A DNA stretch of 64,000 nt from Bacillota bacterium (GCA_023437715.1 JAEZFK010000068.1:119325-183324); one strand, 5' to 3'; positions 33,887 through 43,181 are shown, numbered from the stretch's first letter. The notes: generated from the letters alone by a model not told the origin. Made by a program: numbers and translations.

Positions 33887-33918
33887 CGGACATCACAATA
33901 CCAAAGGAGTTGATAAAT

Positions 33919-34836
33919 ATGGCTAAGTATATTATAAAGCGTATCATTATGGCGATTGTAACCATCTTTGCTGTCGCAACGGTTACTTTCTTTGTCATGA
34001 ATATGGTGCCGGGCGGTCCTTTTATGTCGGAAAAGGCCATCAGTCCTCAGGCGCAGGCGGCCCTCAACGAAAAATACGGTTTGGACAAGCCGCTGAACGA
34101 GCAGTATATAACCTATATGAAAGACTTGGTTCACGGCAATCTGGGATTGAGCGTGAAGCAGCGCGGACGTACCGTTAACATGATCATTGCAGCCAAGTTT
34201 CCCGTGTCCGCAAGAATCGGCGGGCTTGCAATTCTGACTGCTGTCCTTATAGGTGTTCCCTTAGGCAGTATTGCGGCATATAAGCGGGGGACCGCAGTGG
34301 ATAATATCATTATTGTATTCAGTACATGCGGAATCGCGGTGCCCAGCTTCGTGGTCTGTACTATTTTAATGTATGTTTTAAGCTTAAAGCTGGGGCTTCT
34401 TCCTACTTTCGGCCTTTCATCCTGGAAAAATTATATTATGCCTGTGGTTGCTTTGGCATTTTATCCTTCTTCCTATATCGCACGTCTGATGCGTTCTTCC
34501 ATGCTGGATGTCATGGGACAGGATTATATGAGAACTGCCCGTGCAAAGGGACTTTCTCAGATGGTCAGCATTTTCAAGCATGCGCTTCGTAATGCCATTC
34601 TTCCGGTTGTTACGTATTTGGGACCTCTTTTAGCCTATACGGTAACAGGAAGCTTCATTGTTGAGAAAATATTTACGATTCCGGGACTGGGCTCCGAATT
34701 CATCGGCTCCATTACGGGACGTGATTATCCTCTTATTATGGGCACGACCATCTTTCTTGCTGCCTTGATGGTTTTCATGAATGCGCTGGTAGACGTTGCT
34801 TATAAATTCATTGATCCCCGTATCAATCTGAAGTAA
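33919..34836 (+). CDS. oppB: oligopeptide ABC transporter permease, OppB type
   Basis: About 305 residues with six helices. It starts MAKYIIKRIIMAIVTIFAVA and continues with FFVMNMVPGGPF, typical of OppB/DppB. The ATPase-docking motif is in MRTARAKGLSQMVSIFKHALRN, split here around residues 200-220. An upstream in-frame TTG (33910) lies within AAAGGAGT, so the ATG at 33919 is used. It begins the five-gene transporter operon that sits between tsf and pyrH. Confidence 0.93.
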   Translation: MAKYIIKRIIMAIVTIFAVATVTFFVMNMVPGGPFMSEKAISPQAQAALNEKYGLDKPLNEQYITYMKDLVHGNLGLSVKQRGRTVNMIIAAKFPVSARIGGLAILTAVLIGVPLGSIAAYKRGTAVDNIIIVFSTCGIAVPSFVVCTILMYVLSLKLGLLPTFGLSSWKNYIMPVVALAFYPSSYIARLMRSSMLDVMGQDYMRTARAKGLSQMVSIFKHALRNAILPVVTYLGPLLAYTVTGSFIVEKIFTIPGLGSEFIGSITGRDYPLIMGTTIFLAALMVFMNALVDVAYKFIDPRINLK

Positions 34837-34853
34837 GAGAAAGGAGAAAGAGG

Positions 34854-35894
34854 ATGCCAAAGAATAAATTATCATTACAGCTTAATGTGGAAGACTTTCT
34901 CCCTGCCAGTGATGCAGAAAAGGAAAGCCTCACCGTCATGCGGAAAAGCGTTGGATTCTGGAAAGATGGAATCCGCCGTCTTAAGAAGAATAAGATCGCC
35001 ATGGTCAGCCTGGTCGTGATCGTTCTTGTAATTATCCTGTCATTTATCGTACCTCATTTTTATCCATACAGCTATGAACAGCAGATCCGTGGAAGTGAAA
35101 ACTTAATTCCCATGCAGTATTCGGAAAAGGAACTGACAGCCATTGCGGCCGGGGAGAGCGTATTCCCTCACATTCTGGGAACAGACAACCTGGGCCGTGA
35201 CTATGCAATCCGCGTCATGATGGGAAGCCGTGTTTCCCTGACCGTAGGTCTGGTTGCTTCCGCCATCATTCTGCTCATCGGATCTCTTTACGGATCCATT
35301 GCCGGTTTCTTCGGCGGCTGGGTGGATATGATTATGATGCGTATTGTAGACATGATCTATACAGTACCGGACATTTTAATTATCGTTCTGCTGTCTGTTG
35401 CCTTTGACCAGCCCCTAAAGGCCTTGGCCCAAAAGCCGGGCTTTCAGTGGATTCAGCTTATCGGCGTCAATCTGATCAGTATTTTCGTCGTGTTCGCCCT
35501 GCTTTACTGGGTAGGTATGGCCCGTATTGTGCGAAGCCAGATCCTGATTTTGAAAGAGCAGGAGTATGTGACTGCGGCCAGAGCTCTGGGAGCTTCCAGC
35601 GGCCATATCATTAAAAAGCACTTACTGACCAACTGTATCGGCACTCTGATCGTTACAACCACGCTGCAGATTCCTTCCTCTATCTTTACGGAAAGCTTCT
35701 TAAGCTTCCTGGGCCTTGGCGTTGCTGCGCCCATGCCTTCCTTAGGAAGCCTTGCCAGCGCTGCCTTAAACGGTCTTCAAAGCTACCCTCACCGTTTGTT
35801 TGCACCGGCCATTGCGATTTCCGTCATTATTTTAAGCTTCAATCTGCTTGGTGACGGCCTTCGCGACGCATTTGACCCCAAACTGAAAGATTAA
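34854..35894 (+). CDS. oppC: oligopeptide ABC transporter permease, OppC type
   Basis: A 346-residue permease with a cytoplasmic N-terminal extension (about 55 residues) before the first helix (IAMVSLVVIVLVIILSFIV). It has the OppC pattern PHILGTDNLGRDYAIRVMMG and the EAA-type loop YVTAARALGASSGHIIKKHL. It pairs with OppB to form the channel. AAAGGAG lies seven bases upstream. Confidence 0.93.
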   Translation: MPKNKLSLQLNVEDFLPASDAEKESLTVMRKSVGFWKDGIRRLKKNKIAMVSLVVIVLVIILSFIVPHFYPYSYEQQIRGSENLIPMQYSEKELTAIAAGESVFPHILGTDNLGRDYAIRVMMGSRVSLTVGLVASAIILLIGSLYGSIAGFFGGWVDMIMMRIVDMIYTVPDILIIVLLSVAFDQPLKALAQKPGFQWIQLIGVNLISIFVVFALLYWVGMARIVRSQILILKEQEYVTAARALGASSGHIIKKHLLTNCIGTLIVTTTLQIPSSIFTESFLSFLGLGVAAPMPSLGSLASAALNGLQSYPHRLFAPAIAISVIILSFNLLGDGLRDAFDPKLKD

Positions 35895-35909
35895 AGGAGG
35901 AGAGATTTC

Positions 35910-36920
35910 ATGAGTGAGTACTTAGTTAATATTGAAAATGAACGCCTTTCTTTCTTTACTCCGGCAGGAGAGGTTAAGGCTTTAAATGATGTTTCTCTCC
36001 ATCTTCGGGAGGGAGAGGTTTTGGGGATTGTAGGAGAATCCGGTTCCGGCAAGTCTGTAACTGCCTACAGCCTTATGGGCCTTACGGCTTATCCGGGCCG
36101 CCTTATCGGCGGTTCCTTAAACTTTAACGGACACAAGATCGATCAGATGACGGAGAAAGACATGAGAAAGATCCGGGGAAATGAAATTTCCATTATTTTC
36201 CAGGATCCCATGACCAGCTTAAATCCGGTTTATACCATTGGAAACCAGATCAGCGAAGTAGTCATGCTTCATACAAGTAAAAATAAACAGCAGGCCCACG
36301 AAAGAGCCAAGGAGCTTCTTACCCTGGTAGGAATCAATGAACCGGAAAAACGCTTAAAGCAGTATCCTCATGAGCTGTCCGGCGGTATGCGCCAGCGTGT
36401 TATGATCGCCATTGCTCTTGCCTGCGAGCCTAAGCTTCTTATTGCCGATGAGCCTACAACAGCTCTGGATGTTACCATTCAGGCTCAGATTCTGGAGCTG
36501 ATGATGGAATTAAAGGAAAAGCTGGGCATGGCAATCATCATGATCACCCATGACCTGGGTGTTGTGGCCAATATGTGTGACCGCATTGCAGTTATGTATG
36601 CGGGAAAAGTGGTGGAGTACGGAAATACAGATGATATTTTCTACAATCCCAGCCATGAATATACCAAGGGCCTGATCAGAAGCATTCCTAAGCTTACGGA
36701 AAAGGAACACAGCAAGCTGGTTCCTATTGAAGGAAGCCCGGTAGATATGCTGAATCCGCCTGCAGGCTGCCCCTTTGCACCAAGATGCGGAGCCTGCATG
36801 AAGATCTGCCTGCGGGAAATGCCGCCCTACACGGATATATCCGAGATTCATTACAGTGCCTGCTGGCTGCTGCAGAAACAGGAGTTTGAAAAACAGCAGG
36901 CGCAGAAGGGAGATGCCTAA
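35910..36920 (+). CDS. oppD: oligopeptide ABC transporter ATPase, OppD type
   Basis: A 336-residue ABC ATPase. Walker A is GESGSGKSVTAYSLMG (about residue 40), the signature ELSGGMRQRVMIAIAL, and Walker B LLIADEPTTALDVT. The C-terminal oligopeptide-transporter extension has the four-Cys pattern CPFAPRCGACMKIC, which in this family can hold an iron-sulfur cluster. Its stop overlaps the oppF start by one base (TAATG). Confidence 0.95.
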   Translation: MSEYLVNIENERLSFFTPAGEVKALNDVSLHLREGEVLGIVGESGSGKSVTAYSLMGLTAYPGRLIGGSLNFNGHKIDQMTEKDMRKIRGNEISIIFQDPMTSLNPVYTIGNQISEVVMLHTSKNKQQAHERAKELLTLVGINEPEKRLKQYPHELSGGMRQRVMIAIALACEPKLLIADEPTTALDVTIQAQILELMMELKEKLGMAIIMITHDLGVVANMCDRIAVMYAGKVVEYGNTDDIFYNPSHEYTKGLIRSIPKLTEKEHSKLVPIEGSPVDMLNPPAGCPFAPRCGACMKICLREMPPYTDISEIHYSACWLLQKQEFEKQQAQKGDA

Positions 36921-37897
36921 TGGAAGATAAGTACCTTATAGAAGTGAAAAATTTACAGCAGTATTTCCCTGTTGCCGGAGGCAAGCTGTTTGAGAAAAAG
37001 GTGGTAAAGGCTGTTGATAACGTTTCCTTTGGAATAAAGAAGGGAGAGACTCTGGGCCTGGTTGGAGAATCCGGCTGCGGAAAGACCACTACAGGCCGTA
37101 CCCTGCTCCGCCTTCATGAGCCTACCGGTGGAAAGATTTTCTTTGATGGGGAGGATATCACCCATGCAAAGATGCTCCCTTACCGCCGGAAGATGCAGAT
37201 CGTGTTCCAGGATCCTTACGCAAGCCTGGATCCCAGAATGACCGTAGGAGATATTGTAGGGGAAGCCATTGACATCCATCATCTGGCTGCGGGCAGCAAG
37301 GAAAAGCAGGAGAAGATTATTTCTGTGCTGTCCACCGTAGGACTGAATTCCGAGCACGCAAACCGTTATCCTCATGAATTTTCTGGCGGCCAGCGTCAGC
37401 GTGTGGGAATTGCCCGGGCACTTGCCGTAAATCCCCAGTTCATTGTCTGTGATGAGCCGGTTTCCGCCCTTGACGTTTCCATACAGGCCCAGGTGGTTAA
37501 TATGTTTGAGCAGCTTCAGGAAGAACTGGGACTGACCTATCTTTTTATCGCTCATGATCTTTCTATTGTTAAGCATATTTCAAACCGTATCGGCGTAATG
37601 TATCTTGGAAAGCTGGTGGAGCTTGCGGACAGCTATGAGCTGACCTTCCACAGCGTCCATCCATATACCAAGAGCCTGATTTCCGCCATCCCTATTGCGG
37701 ACCCGGAAATCAGCCGGAAATCCAAGAGAATCGTGCTGGAAGGAGATGTACCCAGCCCGGTAAATCCTCCGTCAGGCTGCCGCTTCAGGACCCGTTGTCC
37801 CTATGCGGATGAGCTTTGTGCAGCCCAGGAGCCGGAGTGGAGAGAAGTGTCTTCCGGACATTATGCGGCATGCCATCATTTGGATAAAGTGAACTAG
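36920..37897 (+). CDS. oppF: oligopeptide ABC transporter ATPase, OppF type
   Basis: A 325-residue ABC ATPase. It opens IEVKNLQQYFPVAGGKLFEK, characteristic of OppF/DppF; Walker A is GESGCGKTTTGRTLL, the signature EFSGGQRQRVGIARAL, and Walker B FIVCDEPVSALDVS. The tail has the Cys pattern CRFRTRCPYADELC. It powers import together with OppD. The first oppA follows after a separate promoter. Confidence 0.95.
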   Translation: MEDKYLIEVKNLQQYFPVAGGKLFEKKVVKAVDNVSFGIKKGETLGLVGESGCGKTTTGRTLLRLHEPTGGKIFFDGEDITHAKMLPYRRKMQIVFQDPYASLDPRMTVGDIVGEAIDIHHLAAGSKEKQEKIISVLSTVGLNSEHANRYPHEFSGGQRQRVGIARALAVNPQFIVCDEPVSALDVSIQAQVVNMFEQLQEELGLTYLFIAHDLSIVKHISNRIGVMYLGKLVELADSYELTFHSVHPYTKSLISAIPIADPEISRKSKRIVLEGDVPSPVNPPSGCRFRTRCPYADELCAAQEPEWREVSSGHYAACHHLDKVN

Positions 37898-37904
37898 GAT
37901 CACA

Positions 37905-37933
37905 TTGCTATTTTGCTGTTTTCATGTTATTAT
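37905..37933 (+). promoter_or_regulatory. promoter of first oppA
   Basis: TTGCTA (37905-37910) and TATTAT (37928-37933), 17-base spacer. It gives the binding protein its own transcript. The same arrangement is kept before the second oppA at 39919. Confidence 0.7.
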
Positions 37934-37944
37934 TAATTATGCTT

Positions 37945-37976
37945 GGCTCCTCAGCCGGTCAAAAGGCTGGGGAGCC
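37945..37976 (+). promoter_or_regulatory. 5' hairpin of the first oppA mRNA
   Basis: GGCTCCTCAGCC (37945-37956) pairs with GGCTGGGGAGCC (37965-37976), 12 bp with one G-U, loop GGTCAAAA. It would begin within a few bases of the predicted transcript start and ends 29 bases before the ATG. A 5' stem of this kind normally protects mRNA from RNase attack; no U-run, so not a terminator. Confidence 0.65.
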
Positions 37977-38005
37977 ATAAAAAATTATTTTTAGGAGGAA
38001 GATTT

Positions 38006-39697
38006 ATGAAAAAAGTATCACTAGTATTGGCTGCTGTTATGGCCTCCGGTTTGATCCTTTCCGCCTGCGGCGGTAATAAGTCAGCCGGTCCGTCAGCAGG
38101 CGCCGATACCACTGCTGCTGCGTCGGGGGAGACGGCTGCACCGGCAGAGGGAACATCCGCAGGGCTCGACCTTGCAGTACAGATTGGTCCGGACCCAGAG
38201 ACAATCGATCCTGCTTTAAACAGTGCGGTTGACGGCGGAAACATGATTCTCCACGCATTTGAAACCCTGATGACGGTTGATTCCAGCAACAAGATCGTTC
38301 CCGGGCAGGCAGAATCCTATGATGTATCCGATGATGGGCTTACTTATACGTTCCATCTTCGCGATGGGTTAAAGTGGAGCGACGGCACACCTTTAACCGC
38401 AGAGGATTTCGTATACTCCTGGAAGAGACTGGCTGATCCCAACACGGCGGCTCCTTATGCAGCTGACATGCTTGGCTATGTAAAGGGCTATAAGGAGGCG
38501 GAAGCCGGAAACATTGATGCTCTCGGACTGTCTGCTCCTGATGACAAGACCTTTGTAGTAGAGCTTTCTGTTCCCTGCGTATATTTTGCAAAGCTGATCA
38601 CTCACGGCTCCATGGTTCCTGTACAGAAAGCAACGGTTGAAGCAAACGGTGACCAGTGGACCATAAATCCGGAAACCTATGTTTCCAATGGTCCGTTAAA
38701 GATGATCGAATGGGTACCAGGATCACACATCACATTCGCCAAGAATGAAAATTACTGGAATGCGGATAAGGTAACCTTAAATACTTTGAAGTTTGTTTTA
38801 ATGGAAGATGTTAACGCCTCCTACAGCGCGTACCAGGCAGGGGAGATTTCCATGACTAAGGATGTTCCTACGGATGAGATTCCCAGCTTAAAGGATAAAG
38901 AGGATTTCCATTTAGAGCCCATTATGTCCACTACCTATATGAGCTTCCAGACACAGAAGGAACCATTTACAAATCCGGATGTGCGTAGAGCATTAAGCCT
39001 TGCAATTGACCGTGATTATGTTGCCAATACGGTTATGCAGGGGACCAGTGTTCCGGCAGCCAACTTTGTAGGACCTGGCATCTCTGATGCGGAACCCGGA
39101 TCTTATTTCGAGGACGTGACAAAAGAGACCTACGGTGATTTCTTTAACCTTGCAGATCACGATGCAGATGTGGCAAAGGCAAAAGAGCTTCTTGCAAACG
39201 CAGGTTATCCGGACGGCAAGGGCTTCCCGGTTTTTGAATACATGACCAATGACGCAGGCTTCAACAAGCCGGTAGCAGAGTATTTACAGAGCTGCTGGAA
39301 AGAAGCCCTTGGCATTAACATGGACATTAAGATCGTTGAATGGTCCACCTTTACTCCAACCCGCCGTGCGGGAGACTTCCAGGTTGCACGTAACGGCTGG
39401 GCACTTGACTATGATGACCCATCCAATTTACTGAACCTGATGATGTCTACCAGCGGAAATAATGACGGTAAGTACAACAACCCAGAAGTTGATAAGCTGC
39501 TTGATACGGCTAACTCTACGGCGGATGTAACAGAGCATTATGATAACCTCCATAAAGCAGAGAGAATGATCCTTGATGATTCTGCTATTATACCGATTGT
39601 CTGCAGAAGCGATTTCTGGTTACAGGATCCCAAGTTAAAGGGAACATGGCATTCTCCTTACGGCTACTGGTTCTTCCAGTACGCTACCATGGAATAA
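38006..39697 (+). CDS. oppA: oligopeptide-binding lipoprotein, first of tandem pair
   Basis: A 563-residue SBP family 5 protein. Signal peptide MKKVSLVLAAVMASGLI ends in lipobox LSAC, with an Ala/Thr linker to about residue 50. Family parts include GPDPETIDPALNSAVDGGNM, YTFHLRDGLKWSDGTPLTAEDFVYSWKR (split at the Trp) and RRALSLAIDRDYVA. The frame extends upstream to 37943, but AGGAGG and the signal peptide set the ATG at 38006. It is closely similar over its whole length to the protein at 40024; differences cluster around residues 290-400, which line the ligand cleft in this fold. Confidence 0.93.
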   Translation: MKKVSLVLAAVMASGLILSACGGNKSAGPSAGADTTAAASGETAAPAEGTSAGLDLAVQIGPDPETIDPALNSAVDGGNMILHAFETLMTVDSSNKIVPGQAESYDVSDDGLTYTFHLRDGLKWSDGTPLTAEDFVYSWKRLADPNTAAPYAADMLGYVKGYKEAEAGNIDALGLSAPDDKTFVVELSVPCVYFAKLITHGSMVPVQKATVEANGDQWTINPETYVSNGPLKMIEWVPGSHITFAKNENYWNADKVTLNTLKFVLMEDVNASYSAYQAGEISMTKDVPTDEIPSLKDKEDFHLEPIMSTTYMSFQTQKEPFTNPDVRRALSLAIDRDYVANTVMQGTSVPAANFVGPGISDAEPGSYFEDVTKETYGDFFNLADHDADVAKAKELLANAGYPDGKGFPVFEYMTNDAGFNKPVAEYLQSCWKEALGINMDIKIVEWSTFTPTRRAGDFQVARNGWALDYDDPSNLLNLMMSTSGNNDGKYNNPEVDKLLDTANSTADVTEHYDNLHKAERMILDDSAIIPIVCRSDFWLQDPKLKGTWHSPYGYWFFQYATME

Positions 39698-39767
39698 GAT
39701 CAGAGTAAAAGCTTACTGCTGATGGGACGCTGCAAATAAGTCCCTCTGAAAAAAACAGTGTACCAAG

Positions 39768-39812
39768 ATGAGTCTTGATTGGCCATAAAGGCCATTTCAA
39801 GGCTCATTTTTT
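39768..39812 (+). terminator. terminator after the first oppA
   Basis: ATGAGTCTTGA (39768-39778) with TTCAAGGCTCAT (39796-39807), inner GGCC/GGCC arm, then TTTTTT. The rest of the 39698-40023 gap contains the second oppA promoter and leader, no gene. Confidence 0.85.
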
Positions 39813-39918
39813 GGGCTGTAAATGCTGCGCTTATTGTACAGGCGGCCATTGCCGGTTCATTTCATGACAGCTTTTTAACGTTTTACAGTTCTATTTATCA
39901 CGTTAAAGCGAAAATACG

Positions 39919-39947
39919 TTGCTATTTTACCACTTTTGTGCTATGCT
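39919..39947 (+). promoter_or_regulatory. promoter of second oppA
   Basis: TTGCTA (39919-39924) and TATGCT (39942-39947), 17-base spacer. The -35 and spacing are identical to the promoter at 37905, showing that promoter and gene were duplicated together. Confidence 0.65.
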
Positions 39948-39965
39948 AAAAGGTAATTGAGCATA

Positions 39966-39985
39966 GCAGCCTGTCAAATGGCTGC
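39966..39985 (+). promoter_or_regulatory. 5' hairpin of the second oppA mRNA (shortened)
   Basis: GCAGCC (39966-39971) pairs with GGCTGC (39980-39985) around TGTCAAAT. It corresponds in place and loop (GTCAAA) to the 12-bp hairpin at 37945, but only six pairs remain. Confidence 0.5.
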
Positions 39986-40023
39986 CGGGCCGATAGAAAA
40001 TAATATTTATAGGAGGAATATTT

Positions 40024-41721
40024 ATGAGAAAAGTATCACTTGTATTGGCTGCCGTTATGGCCTCCGGCATGATCCTTTCCGCCTGCGGCGGCAATAAATC
40101 AGCTGGTCCATCAGCAGGCGCCGAGACTACAACCGCTGCTGCAGCGAATGGAGAAACAGCGGCACCGGCAGAGGGGACGTCCAGCGGACTTGACCTTTCA
40201 GTGCAGATTGGACCGGATCCGGAGACAATCGATCCGGCTTTAAATAGTGCGGTTGACGGCGGAAACATGATCGTTGAGGCGTTTGAGACTTTAATGATTG
40301 TGGACGCTGACAACAAGATCGTTCCTGGCCAGGCAGAATCCTATGACGTATCCGACGATGGACTTACTTATACGTTCCATCTTCGCGACGGTTTAAAGTG
40401 GAGCGACGGCACACCTTTAACTGCAGAGGATTTCGTATATTCCTGGAAGAGACTGGCTGATCCCAATACGGCGGCTCCTTATGCAGCTGATATGCTTGGC
40501 TATGTAAAGGGTTATGAAGAAGCGGCAGCCGGAAACATTGATGCTCTCGGACTTTCTGCTCCCGATGATAAAACCTTTGTGGTAGAATTATCTGTTCCCT
40601 GCGTATATTTTGCAAAGCTGATCACTCACGGCTCCATGGTTCCTGTACAGAAGGCAACAGTTGAGGCAAACGGCGACCAGTGGACCTTAAAGCCGGAGAC
40701 CTACGTTTCCAACGGTCCGTTCAAGATGATTGAATGGGTACCAGGCTCCCACATCACATTCGCAAAGAATGAAAATTACTGGAATGCAGATAAGGTAACC
40801 GTAAATACCTTAAAGTTCGTTTTAATGGAAGATTCCAATGCCTCCTACAGCGCATACCAGGCAGGAGAAGTTTCTCTGATCAAGGATGTTCCTACGGAAG
40901 AGGTTCCTGGCTTAAAGGGCAAGGAAGATTTCCACATCGATCCGATTATGGGTACTTATTACGTAAGTTTCCAGACACAGAAAGAACCGTTCAACAATCC
41001 TGATGTGCGTAAAGCATTAAGCCTTGCAGTTGACCGCGATTATGTTGCCAATACCGTAATGCAGGGAACCTATCTTCCTGCAACCAATTTTGTAGGACCT
41101 GGCATCTCTGATGCAGAAGACGGATCTTCTTTCGAAGAAGTTACAAAAAAGGAAAGCGGCGATTTCTTCAATATTTCCGACCATGATGCAGATGTTGCAA
41201 AGGCAAAGGAACTCCTTGCAAAGGCAGGATATCCCGATGGCCAGGGCTTCCCGACTATTGAATATATGACCAATGATGCCAGTTATCACAAACCCGTAGC
41301 GGAGTATTTACAGAGCTGCTGGAAAGAAACCCTTGGCATTAACATGGACATTAAGATTGTTGAGTGGGGTACCTTTACACCAACCCGTCGTGCCGGAGAC
41401 TTCCAGATCGCACGTGACGGCTGGGTATATGATTACGATGATCCATCCAATATGCTGAACTTAATGAAGTCCACCAGCGGAAACAATAATGGTAAGTACA
41501 ACAATCCTGAGGTTGATAAGCTGCTTGATACAGCGAACTCCACAGCAGATGTAGCAGAGCATTATGCCGACCTTCATAAAGCAGAGAGAATGATTCTCGA
41601 TGATTCCGCCATTGCGCCTCTTGCTTATTACAGCGATTTCTGGTTACAGGATCCGAAGTTAAAGGGCACATGGCATTCCCCATACGGCTATTGGTTCTTC
41701 CAGTATGCTACAATGGAATAA
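40024..41721 (+). CDS. oppA: oligopeptide-binding lipoprotein, second of tandem pair
   Basis: A 565-residue paralogue of the protein at 38006, with the same signal peptide (lipobox LSACGG), linker and domain order; most residues are identical from the N-terminus to the shared ending SPYGYWFFQYATME. The two differ in stretches such as QGTYLPATNFVGPG against QGTSVPAANFVGPG and DPIMGTYYVSFQ against EPIMSTTYMSFQ. TAGGAGGA precedes the ATG. A likely outcome is two receptors of different peptide preference sharing one OppBCDF. Synonymous drift between the copies shows that the duplication is real and not recent. Confidence 0.93.
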   Translation: MRKVSLVLAAVMASGMILSACGGNKSAGPSAGAETTTAAAANGETAAPAEGTSSGLDLSVQIGPDPETIDPALNSAVDGGNMIVEAFETLMIVDADNKIVPGQAESYDVSDDGLTYTFHLRDGLKWSDGTPLTAEDFVYSWKRLADPNTAAPYAADMLGYVKGYEEAAAGNIDALGLSAPDDKTFVVELSVPCVYFAKLITHGSMVPVQKATVEANGDQWTLKPETYVSNGPFKMIEWVPGSHITFAKNENYWNADKVTVNTLKFVLMEDSNASYSAYQAGEVSLIKDVPTEEVPGLKGKEDFHIDPIMGTYYVSFQTQKEPFNNPDVRKALSLAVDRDYVANTVMQGTYLPATNFVGPGISDAEDGSSFEEVTKKESGDFFNISDHDADVAKAKELLAKAGYPDGQGFPTIEYMTNDASYHKPVAEYLQSCWKETLGINMDIKIVEWGTFTPTRRAGDFQIARDGWVYDYDDPSNMLNLMKSTSGNNNGKYNNPEVDKLLDTANSTADVAEHYADLHKAERMILDDSAIAPLAYYSDFWLQDPKLKGTWHSPYGYWFFQYATME

Positions 41722-41746
41722 AAACAGAAGTTTAAGGCTTTAAAAG

Positions 41747-41801
41747 ACGGGGCTGTTGTAAAAAGAAGAATAAAATTCTCTTTTTGCGGCAGCCCCGTTT
41801 T
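41747..41801 (+). terminator. terminator after the second oppA
   Basis: ACGGGGCTG (41747-41755) pairs with CAGCCCCGT (41790-41798), continuing through AAAAAGA/TCTTTTT-type pairing, then TTTTCG. Shares GGGGCTGTTG with the tsf terminator at 33805. Confidence 0.85.
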
Positions 41802-41836
41802 CGCATTTTGGAGCACATCCTCTGGCAAACTTCCTC

Positions 41837-41865
41837 TTTCCAACCATACAAAAGTATGCTATAAT
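41837..41865 (+). promoter_or_regulatory. pyrH promoter
   Basis: TTTCCA (41837-41842) and perfect TATAAT (41860-41865), 17-base spacer, 38 bases before the pyrH ATG. It restarts transcription of the housekeeping block after the opp insertion. Confidence 0.65.
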
Positions 41866-41903
41866 CTTTTAAGACAATACAAAAGTACAGGAGAGTTAAG
41901 GTT

Positions 41904-42605
41904 ATGGATCCAAAACGTGTATTACTAAAACTCAGCGGCGAGGCTCTTGCAGGCTCCAATAAGACAGGCTATGAGGAAGAAACTGTCAGGGAGGTCGCGC
42001 GGCAGGTTAAGATATCTGTTGATGCAGGTGTCCAGGTGGGCATTGTCATTGGCGGAGGGAACTTCTGGAGAGGCAGGACCAGCAACGCCATTGACCGCAC
42101 CAAGGCGGATCAGATCGGTATGCTTGCCACGGTTATGAACTGCATTTACGTTTCAGAGATTTTCCGCAACGCAGGGATGAAGACTTCTGTTCTGACCCCG
42201 TTTCAGTGCGGTTCCATGACAGAACTTTTTTCAAAGGACAGGGCGAACCAGTATTTTGAAGAGGGCAGGGTTGTATTTTTTGCCGGCGGCACAGGCCACC
42301 CCTATTTTTCAACGGATACGGGCATTGCGCTGCGGGCCATAGAGATGGAGGCTGACTGCATTCTGCTGGCAAAGTCCATTGACGGCGTGTATGACAGCGA
42401 CCCGAAGGTCAATCCCAATGCTGTAAAGTACCAGGAGATTTCCATCCAGGAAGTGATCGACAAGCAGCTGGGCGTCATTGATTTGACGGCTTCCATCATG
42501 TGCATGGAAAATAAAATGTCCCTTGCAGTATTCAGCTTGAATGAAAAGGACGGCATTGCCAATGCAATGCAGGGAAAAATAAACGGTACCATAGTGACCG
42601 CATAA
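41904..42605 (+). CDS. pyrH: UMP kinase
   Basis: A 233-residue bacterial UMP kinase of the amino-acid-kinase fold. Signature parts: RVLLKLSGEALAG, VGIVIGGGNFWRGR, the uridylate site FFAGGTGHPYFSTDT, and LLAKSIDGVYDSDPKVNPNA. It makes UDP from UMP with ATP and is the first pyrimidine-specific kinase. It is followed at 14 bases by frr, the standard neighbour. Confidence 0.97.
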   Translation: MDPKRVLLKLSGEALAGSNKTGYEEETVREVARQVKISVDAGVQVGIVIGGGNFWRGRTSNAIDRTKADQIGMLATVMNCIYVSEIFRNAGMKTSVLTPFQCGSMTELFSKDRANQYFEEGRVVFFAGGTGHPYFSTDTGIALRAIEMEADCILLAKSIDGVYDSDPKVNPNAVKYQEISIQEVIDKQLGVIDLTASIMCMENKMSLAVFSLNEKDGIANAMQGKINGTIVTA

Positions 42606-42619
42606 ATCAGGAGGACGAT

Positions 42620-43174
42620 ATGCAGGAGAGTTTGCAGCTTTACGAAGACAAGATGAACAAAACCTTAAAGGCGCTGGAGAACGAGTATATAACCATCCGC
42701 GCCGGACGTGCCAATCCCCATGTATTGGACAGGATCAGAGTGGATTATTATGGAACTCCTACCCCCATTCAGCAGGTGGGCAATGTTTCCATTCCGGAAG
42801 CCCGTATGATTGTCATCCAGCCATGGGAGAAAACCCTGTTAAAGGCCATTGAGAAAGCCATTCTCACATCAGATCTGGGAATCAATCCTACCAATGACGG
42901 CAACGTGATCCGTCTGGTATTTCCGGAGCTTACAGAGGAACGCAGAAAGGATTTGGTAAAGGAAGTAAAGAAAAAAGGGGAAGCGGCAAAGGTCGCCATC
43001 CGCAACATCCGCCGGGATGCCAATGATACGTTCAAGAAGCAGTTAAAGGCAGAGGAAATTTCTGAAGATGAGCAGGCAGAGGCAGAGGAAAAGATCCAGA
43101 AATTAACAGACAAGATGATCGCCCAGGTTGATAAAGCGATTGAAGAAAAGTCAAAAGATCTTCTTACGGTATAA
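42620..43174 (+). CDS. frr: ribosome recycling factor
   Basis: A 184-residue RRF. Family parts include ITIRAGRANPHVLDRIRVDYYG and PTPIQQVGNVSIPEARMI, then GINPTNDGNVIRLVFPELTEERRK (split at Val). The rest is the three-helix bundle. It splits post-termination ribosomes with EF-G. AGGAGGA lies ahead of the ATG. A terminator-like hairpin follows before uppS. Confidence 0.97.
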   Translation: MQESLQLYEDKMNKTLKALENEYITIRAGRANPHVLDRIRVDYYGTPTPIQQVGNVSIPEARMIVIQPWEKTLLKAIEKAILTSDLGINPTNDGNVIRLVFPELTEERRKDLVKEVKKKGEAAKVAIRNIRRDANDTFKKQLKAEEISEDEQAEAEEKIQKLTDKMIAQVDKAIEEKSKDLLTV

Positions 43175-43181
43175 AAATCTT

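Noticed and set aside
38006..41721. Assembly artefact producing two oppA copies
   Set aside because: The copies differ at many synonymous and amino-acid positions, and in leaders and terminators, so both are real.
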